From: an uncultured Spirochaetota bacterium
Lineage (GTDB): Bacteria; Spirochaetota; Spirochaetia; Treponematales; Treponemataceae
NCBI GenBank assembly: GCA_944389415.1
Contig: CALXMF010000006.1
Coordinates: forward strand, 1-64,000
Length of the DNA stretch: 64,000 nucleotides
Direction of reading: 5' to 3'
Under the pieces are notes generated by a model. That model searched no databases. It had not been told where the DNA came from and worked only from the letters and a program-made list of their open reading frames with translations. The translations under genes were made by a program, and so were the position numbers. Shown one piece after another: positions 1 to 9,707 of the stretch; within the stretch, counting starts at the first letter, position 1; each line of letters starts with the position of its first letter.

Positions 1-41
1 TTATTTAACGTAGCATGATGGATATGTGGCTTTTTTCAGAA

Positions 42-368
42 TCAAAATTGCGAACTAAATTTGACACAATCTATTTTCTTTCTGTGAGAGATATACTGTA
101 TACAAGTGTCCAACGAGAAACAATATTTTATGTATATATTAAACCATTTATTATTCACATACCATAAGTACAATCCAACAATCTGGTCTGGTTTCATTAT
201 AATGAAATCATCAAAACAACTCGGTATGTTATATCTAGGAAAAAGCATGCTTAAACAGCTTAATTTATAATTAAGTACTTTTTTAGTCTGATATGATTCT
301 GAAAATATTTCCCTGTATTTTTTTTCAAAATCTGCATAATCAAAATCATCAGGATATATCCGAATCAT
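42..368 (-). CDS. Small unknown protein coupled to the ABC-type ATPase
   Basis: This 108-residue protein is not recognised. Its start lies just past the TAA of the upstream ATPase gene, with a GAGG ribosome site inside the ATPase gene's end, so the two are probably translationally coupled and work as a pair. Two-gene defence cassettes of an ABC-type ATPase with a smaller effector are common next to type I restriction genes, but no HNH, nuclease or other catalytic motif is visible here. The protein is rich in aromatic residues and has no signal peptide or clear membrane helix. Removing one T from the TTTT tract just before the stop would add about 13 residues and end at a TAA near base 4, so the last codons may reflect a frameshift. 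It may be a complete small partner or the N-terminal relic of a longer effector. Confidence 0.55.
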   Translation of the reverse strand: MIRIYPDDFDYADFEKKYREIFSESYQTKKVLNYKLSCLSMLFPRYNIPSCFDDFIIMKPDQIVGLYLWYVNNKWFNIYIKYCFSLDTCIQYISHRKKIDCVKFSSQF

Positions 369-371
369 TAC

Positions 372-2216
372 TTACCTCATCTTTTTCAAGATACATTCTA
401 AAGACTTTTTTAAATACTTATCACCGATTTTATTTATAAATTTCTGATAATACTCGTATTCGTCGTTACTCAGAGGTTTTTCTGAGGATGATTCTGATTG
501 TTCCAAAAGATTTCTTATTTTTTCTTCTGCAAATTTTCCAACCGCGGATTCAAGAAAAAACTGGTGTTCCAGAATATCATATATATTTGCACAAAAAGTC
601 TCTTCACACTGCGTTTTTACAGCTGAACCATTATCCAGGTGGAGTACATTATCAGAAACAATATCACTTAGTAAGTATGGTGAATGAGTAGCAATAATAA
701 CATGAATTTTTTTTACATTCTCAAAAACACAGGCTTTTATTGCTTCCAAAAATCTGTATACATATATTCTTTGATATTCAGGATGTAAATATAATTCAGC
801 TTCATCAAATACAATTGTAACATTATTATAGGAAGGATAGTTTATATTTGAATTTTTATTTATATTCTGCTTATCACTGTCAAGATTATTTAAATGATAT
901 AAAACATAACTAAAACTATTTAACAGTTGTAACTCTCCGCTGCTCATTTTGGAAAGAAGGAATGTTTCAGATTGATTGTCATTGCTATAAAACTGCAAGT
1001 CACAATTATAAAACGAAGGCGGCAATTCTAAAAACAGGGCATCCAGAGATTTCTCTTCATCTGGCAAAACTTCAGAAATATTTATGATACCCTCTTGGTC
1101 AAGTGGTGATTTAATAAATTCTATACATTGCCGTATTTTAAGTGTCATATGAGATTTATCGTTTCTTATTTTCTCAATAATTTCAATGGCTTTTTCTTTT
1201 GACGTAATGTCTGAAAGTTCTTCAGTAAACAATTTATAATTCTTACAAATTTTTATGGTTTTATATACCAAATATGATAAAGTCAGCTGTTTGATATCAT
1301 TAATCAAATTTTGTCCATTTAAATCAAGATACTCTTCCCATGCATTATTAAGAAATGAAATTACATTATCAGATATGTTTTCTATCTTATCTCTATATTC
1401 TTTCGTCAGATCTTTTATATCTCCTTTTAATTTATAGACAATACTTGTTGGCTTTCTATTTTCAACAAGTAATGTTCCTTTTACATTATAAAGATAGATT
1501 ATCAAAGATATGATTCTCTGTTTTGCCAATGTTCTTTCATTTTCTATATCAATGATACCTCGCCAATCCCTAAACGGTAACAATACAATTGGTGTAATAT
1601 AACCATCGTTTTTATGAAAAATACCATTAAGATAATAATTATCTTTCCCATTAATCACATAATCTTCCGGGTTAAATGAATAAGCACTATAGTTTGTTAC
1701 TACTGTATAAAAGAATTGAGACAAACTACTTAACCCCTTCTTTTTTATAAAATCTGATATACTTATTCCACTTCCATCATAGAATATTGTATCTTTTTGA
1801 GAATCCTCTTCCATTGCATTGATTTTTATTACATTAACTTGGTTATCAACTTCAAAATATAAATTGGCATTAAAGCCACATGCATATTCAATTTTACAAC
1901 CTTCATAACCTGTTTCAGCTTGATAATAATAAGCAACATTATTTAAAATGCGGTAGAGTAAGTCCAGAAGCGTTGACTTTCCCGATCCATTTTTTCCCAC
2001 TATACAACTTATAGTTATATCAATATCTGATTTATCATCCAATCTATAGAACGATGAATCGACAGAAAAAGCTATTGTACTTCCGGGCTCAGGAGGATTT
2101 TCTTTGTTTCTATACTCAACGAAAGGGAACCAGCCTTCAGTATTGTTATCTTTTTTACATAAATTTTTTATAACATCTTTTTCACCGTCAATTAATTCAA
2201 TACCAATAATATGCAT
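372..2216 (-). CDS. ABC/SMC-type ATPase linked to the restriction operon
   Basis: This 614-residue ATPase belongs to the large group of defence-linked ABC/SMC-like proteins related to OLD and PtuA ATPases. Visible motifs are Walker A GKNGSGKST (residues 74-82), a signature loop SSGEL (about 425), Walker B VFDEAEL (about 469-475) and the H-loop ATHS (about 509-512). A 340-residue middle region with long helices separates the two halves of the nucleotide-binding domain, as expected for this fold. No TOPRIM or nuclease domain follows the H-loop; the last 95 residues are charged and helical. It lies 142 bp downstream of hsdM and is coupled to a small partner gene. A role as the ATP-driven sensor of an accessory defence module is inferred from this context. 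Its substrate is unknown. Confidence 0.8.
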   Translation of the reverse strand: MHIIGIELIDGEKDVIKNLCKKDNNTEGWFPFVEYRNKENPPEPGSTIAFSVDSSFYRLDDKSDIDITISCIVGKNGSGKSTLLDLLYRILNNVAYYYQAETGYEGCKIEYACGFNANLYFEVDNQVNVIKINAMEEDSQKDTIFYDGSGISISDFIKKKGLSSLSQFFYTVVTNYSAYSFNPEDYVINGKDNYYLNGIFHKNDGYITPIVLLPFRDWRGIIDIENERTLAKQRIISLIIYLYNVKGTLLVENRKPTSIVYKLKGDIKDLTKEYRDKIENISDNVISFLNNAWEEYLDLNGQNLINDIKQLTLSYLVYKTIKICKNYKLFTEELSDITSKEKAIEIIEKIRNDKSHMTLKIRQCIEFIKSPLDQEGIINISEVLPDEEKSLDALFLELPPSFYNCDLQFYSNDNQSETFLLSKMSSGELQLLNSFSYVLYHLNNLDSDKQNINKNSNINYPSYNNVTIVFDEAELYLHPEYQRIYVYRFLEAIKACVFENVKKIHVIIATHSPYLLSDIVSDNVLHLDNGSAVKTQCEETFCANIYDILEHQFFLESAVGKFAEEKIRNLLEQSESSSEKPLSNDEYEYYQKFINKIGDKYLKKSLECILKKMR

Positions 2217-2358
2217 GTAATACTCCTATGGTAAAAATAGGATTTAAGTTTTTCCAAACACAAAACAAAAAAAAGTTTCTGCTCTACACCAAACAACCTT
2301 TATCCCATTTTCTAAATATTCTTATCTCCCAGCCGAATATTTCCGGCTTTCATCCCAA

Positions 2359-4149
2359 TCACTGTAGTTCCGGTAAACCTAACTCTTTTAAGAATTCATT
2401 ATGTTTATTCCGGGCAGCGTCTATCTTCTTCTGTATTTCCGCAATTTCCTTATTGACTTGAATTAAATCAATTATTTCTTCTTCAGGTGCGGTACTGACA
2501 TATCGGGAAATATTCAAGTTATATTCGTTTCTTTCAATTTCTTCCATTGAAACACGGCGGGAATATCTTTTGTCATCTTCTTTCCGGTATTGATATGTTT
2601 CAATGATTTTATCAATATGTTCCGGCAATAGGACATTTTGACGTTTTCCTTTTTCAAAATATTCACTGGCATTGATAATCAGCACATCATCAAATTTTTT
2701 GCATTTTTTTAGAACTAAAACACAGACCGGAATACCTGTAGAAAAAAACAGATTCGCCGGTAACCCAATAACAGTATCAATATTGCCATCTTTGAGAAGT
2801 TTTATTCTGATTTTTTCTTCTACACCGCCACGGAACAACACCCCATGAGGTAGAATAATCGCCATAGTCCCATCATCACTTAAAAAATGGAATCCATGTA
2901 ACAGAAAGGCAAAATCCGCCGCGGACTTTGGCGCGACACCATAGTCTTTAAATCTAAAATCCTCTGCCATCTCTTCTGTTGGTTCCCATCTATAACTGAA
3001 GGGCGGATTGGCTACAACCGCATCAAACTGCATTTTTTTAGCCGGATTCATTTCATTTAAGATATTCCACTCATTTTTCAAAGAATCCCCATGATAAATC
3101 TGAAATTCAGAATCCTTTACACCATGAAGCAGCATATTCATACGGGCAAGGTTGTAGGTAGTAATATTTTTTTCCTGCCCATATATCTGCCCAATACCGT
3201 TTGCGCCAAATTGTTTCCGCACATTGATTAACAGAGAACCTGAACCGCAGGCAAAATCCAGAACATTTTTCAGCTTACTCTTTTTCCCGGTGCTGGGATC
3301 CTGGCTGTCTAGTGAAACGATTCGGGAAAGGATAGTTGAAACCTGCTGAGGCGTATAGAACTCACCGGCTTTTTTTCCGGAACCGGCAGCGAACTGTCCA
3401 ATCAAATACTCGTAAGCGTCTCCCAACAAATCAGTATCATTTGAGAATTGAGAAAGTCCCCCCGCAATTTTTGTGATAATTGAACATAACAATGTATTCC
3501 GTTCGCTGTAATTTTTACCCAGTTTATCGGAATCAAGATTTACTTCCGAAAACAATCCCCGGAAGCTGCTTTCAAAAGATTCGTTCTCAATATACTTAAA
3601 ACCGCTTTGTACAGTTTTTAATAACTGGTCATTTTGAGTTTTTGCCAATTCATATATATTACTCCACAAATATGCCGGCTTTATCACATAATGAATTTTA
3701 CGGCGCATTTGTTTCTCAAGCATATCAACCTGATCCAAATTATGAATGTACCAAACTGCAAGAGGGATTACATTATGGCTATAAAGCATTTTATTATTAT
3801 CATCCACAAAATCCTGTCTTGCTTTTTTTATTTTTTCTTTATCCTTTTCATCCTCCTGTAAACCCAATTTTACCGGAGAAAGCGTTTTACTGTATGTGAT
3901 GATATCGGCTTTAAGCCCGTCAATATACGCAGCAAGATTTTTCTCATTCTGTTTGATTTCATTTTCACTTTCATTATAGTCTCTGCCCAATTCTTTTTTT
4001 ATCGCTTCTTCGTAATTATCAGACAGATAACGCAAAAAGAGAAAAGACAGCATATAATCTCTAAAATCATCTGCGTTCATCGCACCGCGTAATGTATCTG
4101 CAATCGCCCATAATGTTGAGCCTAACTGTTCTTGCTGGGTATTATTCAT
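2359..4149 (-). CDS. hsdM: Type I restriction-modification DNA methyltransferase subunit (first system)
   Basis: This is the methylation subunit of a type I enzyme, which joins HsdS to methylate adenine at the recognition site and joins HsdR for cleavage. The 596 residues have the usual layout: an N-terminal helical domain (LRGAMNADDFRDY, about 20-32), the SAM-binding motif DFACGSG (298-304) and the catalytic N6-adenine motif NPPF (381-384). A C-terminal coiled region contacts HsdS. It sits 16 bp downstream of prrC, so it is fourth in the operon hsdR-hsdS-prrC-hsdM, whereas the E. coli prr locus runs hsdM-hsdS-prrC-hsdR. All key motifs are intact, so it is probably active. It is clearly different from the second HsdM in this window. 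Confidence 0.95.
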   Translation of the reverse strand: MNNTQQEQLGSTLWAIADTLRGAMNADDFRDYMLSFLFLRYLSDNYEEAIKKELGRDYNESENEIKQNEKNLAAYIDGLKADIITYSKTLSPVKLGLQEDEKDKEKIKKARQDFVDDNNKMLYSHNVIPLAVWYIHNLDQVDMLEKQMRRKIHYVIKPAYLWSNIYELAKTQNDQLLKTVQSGFKYIENESFESSFRGLFSEVNLDSDKLGKNYSERNTLLCSIITKIAGGLSQFSNDTDLLGDAYEYLIGQFAAGSGKKAGEFYTPQQVSTILSRIVSLDSQDPSTGKKSKLKNVLDFACGSGSLLINVRKQFGANGIGQIYGQEKNITTYNLARMNMLLHGVKDSEFQIYHGDSLKNEWNILNEMNPAKKMQFDAVVANPPFSYRWEPTEEMAEDFRFKDYGVAPKSAADFAFLLHGFHFLSDDGTMAIILPHGVLFRGGVEEKIRIKLLKDGNIDTVIGLPANLFFSTGIPVCVLVLKKCKKFDDVLIINASEYFEKGKRQNVLLPEHIDKIIETYQYRKEDDKRYSRRVSMEEIERNEYNLNISRYVSTAPEEEIIDLIQVNKEIAEIQKKIDAARNKHNEFLKELGLPELQ

Positions 4150-4165
4150 TAGTTATCCTCTGGAC

Positions 4166-5455
4166 TTACTCGTTGTCAAATATTTTCTGATTAAATTTAT
4201 AATCTTCTAAAAAGTCATTCAGTATTCTTTTGAAATATTCCTTATTCTCTTCAACCATTTCTTTTGGATCAAAGATAGAATAATTTCCATGGCTTAACAG
4301 ATTTATTATTCTTCTATACACGACGGAATCATCATCTTCTTTTCTTAAACACGATGAAAAATCCTTATATCCGTGGAAAGATGCCGTCTTTTCCAAAATG
4401 TTCCGAAGAATATTGAAATGATAAGTATAGAGTTCTCCCGAATCGGCAGCCTTCTTTAATTCCTTGAGCAAAGCAACATGATGAAAAAAAGGAGTCTTAC
4501 TTGTATCCTTTAATACATAACTAGTTCCTGATAGTTTTTGAAAAAACAGTCTCTCTGCCTTTGCAATTTCATTGCACAAAACATTATAAAATAACGCATG
4601 ATGTGTCGATACGACTACCTTTATATCCGCGCCACTCATTAAAGTTGCTAAATGGCTTGCCACCGCAATCGCATTGTTATCATCAAGAGACGAAATTGGA
4701 TCGTCAATATAAATATACTTGAGCCTTTTATAAGTTTCTCCTTTATCAACGACTAGCTGCATAATAGCCAAGAAAAAACACCAAATAAAGATATTCTCTT
4801 CGCCGCGGGAAACTTTAATATTGTCAACTCGTTGACTGACTCCGTCGATCACAACATTCCTATAAAAGCTGATTTTATATTCATCATAATCAATTCTAAA
4901 ATCGAAGTCAGCATATCGATGCAAAAAAGGCCTAATTCTGCTTTCCATTTCCACGTCTTCTATCTCAGGAAAAAAACTAGACTCCCTATTCAATTCTAAA
5001 ACTCTATCTGCATCGTTCTTCAAATCATTATTCCAACGGAACAGATCCTCAGTAAAAGCATTGTAATATAGCGTGTCCGCTTCCTTTTCTCCGGTTTCTT
5101 CATTCAGTGTCTGACCTAATGTTTTAAATTCGGCGGACAACCTTGTTTTACCGGTACCATTATAGGCAAATAGTAAAACATATTTTTTATCTTCCAGCAG
5201 CCACCTTAAATATTGGGCAATTTCTTGTAGGTTGTCGAATGCTTGCTTATCTGACATCCGTTTAAATACATAATCTAATTTTATACGAACGGAATCTTCA
5301 ATATCATCCGCTAAAAAATACTCTGTTTCTTCTTTTGGCTTTTTATAATTTTCTTTAATTAGGTTGGTATATTTTGTTAAGTCGAATTTTTTCAACCTAT
5401 TGAGAAGCTCATCATATTTCTGTTTAGACAGCTTTTCCGGTATAGTTATACTCAT
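4166..5455 (-). CDS. prrC: PrrC-type anticodon nuclease
   Basis: This is a PrrC-like anticodon nuclease. In E. coli, PrrC is held silent by the type Ic enzyme EcoprrI and, when phage T4 disables that enzyme, it cuts tRNA-Lys and blocks translation. The 429-residue protein has the PrrC-type Walker A AYNGTGKT (97-104), the following motif YYNAFTEDLF (130-139), a signature-like SRGEEN (216-221), Walker B YIDDPISSLDD (249-259) and an H-loop THHALF. In the C-terminal domain, R351, E355 and H389 match the catalytic triad known from E. coli PrrC (R320, E324, H356), with the same R-x3-E spacing. It starts by a 4-bp overlap with hsdS. The N-terminus is longer than in E. coli PrrC. The tRNA target here is unknown. 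Confidence 0.9.
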   Translation of the reverse strand: MSITIPEKLSKQKYDELLNRLKKFDLTKYTNLIKENYKKPKEETEYFLADDIEDSVRIKLDYVFKRMSDKQAFDNLQEIAQYLRWLLEDKKYVLLFAYNGTGKTRLSAEFKTLGQTLNEETGEKEADTLYYNAFTEDLFRWNNDLKNDADRVLELNRESSFFPEIEDVEMESRIRPFLHRYADFDFRIDYDEYKISFYRNVVIDGVSQRVDNIKVSRGEENIFIWCFFLAIMQLVVDKGETYKRLKYIYIDDPISSLDDNNAIAVASHLATLMSGADIKVVVSTHHALFYNVLCNEIAKAERLFFQKLSGTSYVLKDTSKTPFFHHVALLKELKKAADSGELYTYHFNILRNILEKTASFHGYKDFSSCLRKEDDDSVVYRRIINLLSHGNYSIFDPKEMVEENKEYFKRILNDFLEDYKFNQKIFDNE

Positions 5456-6654
5456 GCATCTGCCTCCTCAAGAGAAGGAAACAATCCCTGCATCAATCCT
5501 TTTTTATGAACTTTTAACTGCTCGATTTTATTGGACTGCTCTGTAATCATGGTATCGACATCTGATAAGCAGCCTGCAATTTTTTGTTGTTCAGTTATAT
5601 CATCAGGATATTTGATTGACATCTGGTGCAAAACACTACCCTTTATCCCACCAACTGTTCCACCAGTACTATTCTTTTTTAATTTACTCTGAAATACAGG
5701 TGATAACAATACATATTTCAAAAATGTATTGTTTATTTTATTCTTATCACCTCTATATTTTATAACTCTTTGCGCCAAGGCTACATCTACTTTATCAATT
5801 TGAGCAACATTACCACATGGCGCCTCAGTAGTAATCAATACATCTCCTAATTGCGGTATTCCACGAGACATTACAGCCGAATACTGATCTTTGGGAATAT
5901 ACTCTTTAGAAGCATTGTAGTCGATATACCCCATTTTAATGTTCTTGGCAGTTATTAAAAAAACTCCGTCCTTAGACTTAACTGGTGTTTTTCCTCGATA
6001 ATCAACATATGATGTTACTGCAGAAATAGTGGATTTCTGCCACTCTCTACATCCTTGAAACTCAGGAAATCTCCATTCAGGCAGAGTTTTCCCCTCCGCA
6101 GGGAACAGCTTCTGCATCAAGCCTCTTTTGTATTTTTCTAACGCTTTCAGTTTTCTGCTTTCTGCGTCAATCAGTTCATCAATAGAGGATAAACAATCAG
6201 CAATCTTTTGTTGTTCTGGAATTTTAGGAATATATATATTGATTTTATTGATAGTAGTTTTTGATAAGCTTGGTACTCCTCCAGCTTCATTATATTTTAA
6301 CCAATTAATTCTTTGGAAAATATTATATATAAATTTTGGAATACAATTTTTATATGAATGAGTATAAAAAAGAGTGTCTACTGTCCAAAACTTTCCTCTA
6401 AGAAAAATTGGTTTATCAATGGTTCCTTTTCTTCCTATACATACACTATCACCATCATAAAGGAAATCATCGACAGAACACATATATCCTCCAGAACCAT
6501 AAACAGGTATGTCTCCTTTCGATAAATGTTTATAGTCACAGCCATTTCCTATAGTTAGCAATTGTTCAATTCTCTTGTTTTTCCATTCATCTTCATTCAC
6601 AAATTCTGGAAACCTTAATTTTGGCACTATTTCTTTCTGCTTACTCATACGCAT
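5452..6654 (-). CDS. hsdS: Type I restriction enzyme specificity subunit (first system)
   Basis: HsdS recognises the split DNA target for both methylation and cutting. The 400-residue protein shows two target-recognition domains, each followed by a conserved helical spacer. The first half begins with LRFPEF near residue 13 and ends with a spacer containing EQQKIADCLSSIDELI. The second begins with EWRFPEFQG and ends with EQQKIAGCLSDVDTMI. The near-repeat of the spacer is typical and sets the gap between half-sites. It overlaps the end of hsdR upstream and prrC downstream (ATGA overlap), which indicates one translationally coupled operon. Two ATGs six bases apart can serve as start, at 6654 or 6648, and the ribosome site does not settle the choice. 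Confidence 0.93.
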   Translation of the reverse strand: MRMSKQKEIVPKLRFPEFVNEDEWKNKRIEQLLTIGNGCDYKHLSKGDIPVYGSGGYMCSVDDFLYDGDSVCIGRKGTIDKPIFLRGKFWTVDTLFYTHSYKNCIPKFIYNIFQRINWLKYNEAGGVPSLSKTTINKINIYIPKIPEQQKIADCLSSIDELIDAESRKLKALEKYKRGLMQKLFPAEGKTLPEWRFPEFQGCREWQKSTISAVTSYVDYRGKTPVKSKDGVFLITAKNIKMGYIDYNASKEYIPKDQYSAVMSRGIPQLGDVLITTEAPCGNVAQIDKVDVALAQRVIKYRGDKNKINNTFLKYVLLSPVFQSKLKKNSTGGTVGGIKGSVLHQMSIKYPDDITEQQKIAGCLSDVDTMITEQSNKIEQLKVHKKGLMQGLFPSLEEADA

Positions 6655-9652
6655 TCAACCCCGCAATTTCACGGCCGTTTGCAAGTTTTTTTAACAATGG
6701 GATAAGGTCGGCCATCAGCTCCAGCTCTTTTTGTGTTCTCTCCCTCCAGCTCAGGTCAAGAGGCGCTAAAAGGTCGCCGAGTTTTTCCCCATCAAAAATC
6801 ATCCGGTCAATAATTTCTTCAATAAACTCCTGCAATCTTTTGGTTTCAATACGGTATTTTTGGGCGATAATACCGACTTCCCGATTTTTTTTCTGTTCTT
6901 TAAACTTCTGGTATCCCGCTTTGATTTCCTTTTCATCCAAAGCCACACCGACTTGAAGCGAGTCAATATACTCAATAATATCTTCTCTTTCATCAAGCAA
7001 ATTGGAAGTAGCGCAAAGCATACTGACCAGCTGTTCTTTGCTCATCTTCTGTTTTCTCGGCTCAGAATGAGATTGCGTGTACCGTGCAATTAAAGCCATG
7101 ATGTAGTCGTAATCAATAATGGCAGACGAAAACAAAACAAACTCAAAATCAAGCTGATCCACCTCAGAAATTTTACTCTCAGTCTTTTTCCCCTGTTCGG
7201 TTTTCAATCTTTGCGCCACATCGATATAAACGCCGCGGAACGCGCGCAGGGTATCTTCCGGCATCTGTTTCTCAATTTTTTCCGCGTCTTCTTTTTCAAT
7301 TTCCGTGTACTGTTCCAGCTGCGTTTTTAACCGCTGTATTTCTTTGAATTTAGTGATAAACTCACACCTTGCAGTATCGCCTTTCAGATTATTTACTTCT
7401 TCTGGCTTACATTCTAAGCCCTGGGATTCCATAAACTGTTCCAGTTCACTTACTGCCTTATTCAGCTTTTCTACAACTTTGGGAGCAGGGTCAACAAGCC
7501 AGATTTCTTTTGCCCGGCTGGTATTATCCTCACCAGAAAACAGGGCAATCGCTTTGTCTACTTCATCCGCCTGATTTCTAAAATCAAGAATATTGCCGTA
7601 GGGCTTTGTATCGTTCAAAACCCGGTTCGTTCTGGAAAACGCCTGAATCAGCCCATGATATTTTAAGTTTTTATCTACATATAATGTGTTCAGATGCTTA
7701 GAATCAAAACCGGTCAGCAGCATATCCACAACAATAGTTATATCTATTTTATTTTTATGGGGATAATCCGCGTTACTATACTTCTGATATTTTATTCTTT
7801 GCTGAACATCTTGATAATATCCGTCAAAGTTATTGATATCATGATTCGTTCCATACTGTTTGTTATAATCATTGATAATACATGTCAACGCCTCTTTCTT
7901 TTTATCAGGTTCCTTTTTGTTATCTTCTTTCTCCTGAGGAAGATCTTCCTGAATCTGCTGAACATCCTTATTCCCCTCCGCCGGCGGAGAAAAAACACAG
8001 GCAATATTTAATGGCACAAACTCACTGTCAGCAGCATCAATATGCTCTTGCTTGGCTTCTTTCAATAAATTGTAATACTCAATGGCGTCATTGATAGACG
8101 CTGTTGCCAAAATAGCGTTGTATCTTCTGTTATTTGTTACAGCGTCATGTTTTGACAAAATCTGTTGGATTACTGCCTTTTTGCGCTGTGTCTCATTCAT
8201 TTTTAACGCTTGCTCATCACCATTTATGCCCAAATAGTCAATGTGGAATCGCAATACATTTCCATCATCAATAGCATGGGTAATCGTATATGCGTGCAGT
8301 TCATTTTGAAAAATATCTTTTGTGGTGGTATAAGAACCGATAGTCCCGTCAATCTGTTTGTACGTTGAATTTTCTTCAAAAATAGGCGTGCCAGTAAAAC
8401 CAAATAACTGTGCCTTGGGGAAAAAGTTTTTGATTGCTTTATGATTATCCCCAAACTGTGAACGGTGACATTCATCAAAGATAATCGCGATTCTTTTGTC
8501 TTTAAGCGGAGCTAAGCGCTCTTTGTATGTGAGTTCGCCCTTTTTCTTTTTCTCTTTGCTTCGTTTACAGTCGTCATCAAGCGCCAGTCCCAATTTTTGA
8601 ATAGTTGTTACTATAACCTTATCCTTATAGTCTTCCGAAACAAGCCGTTTCACCAAAGTTTCGGTATTAGTATTTTCTTCTACACATCCCTCTTGAAACT
8701 TATTAAATTCCTCTCTGGTCTGTCGGTCAAGATCCTTTCTGTCCACCACAAAAAGGCATTTTGCTATATCGTGATTATCCTTTAACAAAGTAGACGCCTT
8801 AAAGGAGGTGAGAGTTTTACCACTGCCGGTTGTATGCCAAATATAGCCGTTGCCTCTGTTTTGTTCGATGCAATCCATAATGGCTTTCACAGCGTAAATT
8901 TGATATGGTCTCATAATCATCATTTTCTGTTCGCTCGCCACCAAGACCATATATTTGCTGATCAGTTCGCCCAAAGCGCATTTACGCAGTACTGTCTCGG
9001 CAAAATTATGCAGATGGGTAATCTTCTTATTGTCCTTATCAGCAAATTGATATACCGGTAAAAAACGTTCTTCAGCATCAAAAGCAAAATGCTCTTTGTT
9101 ATTATTTGCAAAATAATAGGTATTAGTTTCATTGCTGACGATAAAAAGCTGTATAAAGCAAAGCAGAGAATTGGTATATCCATTTCCCGGGTCATTTTTA
9201 TACTCCACAATCTGTTCCATTGCTTTTTTGGGGGTAATTTGCAGCGATTTTAATTCAATTTGTACAACGGGGATACCATTGATAAGAATAATAACATCAT
9301 ATCTGTGATAACTATTATCCGTGTTAATCCGGGGCTGATGAATTACTTCATACTCATTCTTGCACCAGTCATTTGTATTTACAAGAGTATACTGTAAAGG
9401 GGTGTCATCATCTCTTTTGAATGTGTTTGTTTCCCGCAGAATTTTTGCTGCTGAAAACACATCCGACGTAATGATACTTTCTTTTAATCTTGCGAATTCG
9501 GAATCACTCAATCTAACTCTATTGAGTTCCTGAAAATGACTTCTAAAATTTGCCTCTAAAGAAGTTTTATCCTTAATATCTTCTCTATATGTGTATTTTA
9601 ATTCTTTGAGTTTTTCAATAAAACTCAATTCAATTTCTTTCTCGTCCTTCAT
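6641..9652 (-). CDS. hsdR: Type I restriction enzyme endonuclease/translocase subunit (first system)
   Basis: HsdR is the ATP-driven DNA translocase and nuclease of the type I complex. The 1003 residues hold the N-terminal PD-(D/E)xK nuclease motif (D119 and ELK at 133-135), Walker A GSGKT (276-280), the DECH helicase box (393-396), a GFTGTP motif soon after, further helicase motifs in the second RecA domain, and a C-terminal helical domain for assembly with HsdM. Length and motif order are normal, so it is probably functional. It is the first gene of its operon; a GGGAAG ribosome site precedes the ATG and a candidate promoter lies about 90 bases upstream inside a 104-bp repeat. The downstream order S-prrC-M is unusual. 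Confidence 0.95.
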   Translation of the reverse strand: MKDEKEIELSFIEKLKELKYTYREDIKDKTSLEANFRSHFQELNRVRLSDSEFARLKESIITSDVFSAAKILRETNTFKRDDDTPLQYTLVNTNDWCKNEYEVIHQPRINTDNSYHRYDVIILINGIPVVQIELKSLQITPKKAMEQIVEYKNDPGNGYTNSLLCFIQLFIVSNETNTYYFANNNKEHFAFDAEERFLPVYQFADKDNKKITHLHNFAETVLRKCALGELISKYMVLVASEQKMMIMRPYQIYAVKAIMDCIEQNRGNGYIWHTTGSGKTLTSFKASTLLKDNHDIAKCLFVVDRKDLDRQTREEFNKFQEGCVEENTNTETLVKRLVSEDYKDKVIVTTIQKLGLALDDDCKRSKEKKKKGELTYKERLAPLKDKRIAIIFDECHRSQFGDNHKAIKNFFPKAQLFGFTGTPIFEENSTYKQIDGTIGSYTTTKDIFQNELHAYTITHAIDDGNVLRFHIDYLGINGDEQALKMNETQRKKAVIQQILSKHDAVTNNRRYNAILATASINDAIEYYNLLKEAKQEHIDAADSEFVPLNIACVFSPPAEGNKDVQQIQEDLPQEKEDNKKEPDKKKEALTCIINDYNKQYGTNHDINNFDGYYQDVQQRIKYQKYSNADYPHKNKIDITIVVDMLLTGFDSKHLNTLYVDKNLKYHGLIQAFSRTNRVLNDTKPYGNILDFRNQADEVDKAIALFSGEDNTSRAKEIWLVDPAPKVVEKLNKAVSELEQFMESQGLECKPEEVNNLKGDTARCEFITKFKEIQRLKTQLEQYTEIEKEDAEKIEKQMPEDTLRAFRGVYIDVAQRLKTEQGKKTESKISEVDQLDFEFVLFSSAIIDYDYIMALIARYTQSHSEPRKQKMSKEQLVSMLCATSNLLDEREDIIEYIDSLQVGVALDEKEIKAGYQKFKEQKKNREVGIIAQKYRIETKRLQEFIEEIIDRMIFDGEKLGDLLAPLDLSWRERTQKELELMADLIPLLKKLANGREIAGLNAYE

Positions 9653-9707
9653 ATAATCTTCCCATACATCAATAGAATATCAAACAGCATATTCTCTTTA
9701 TATATAC

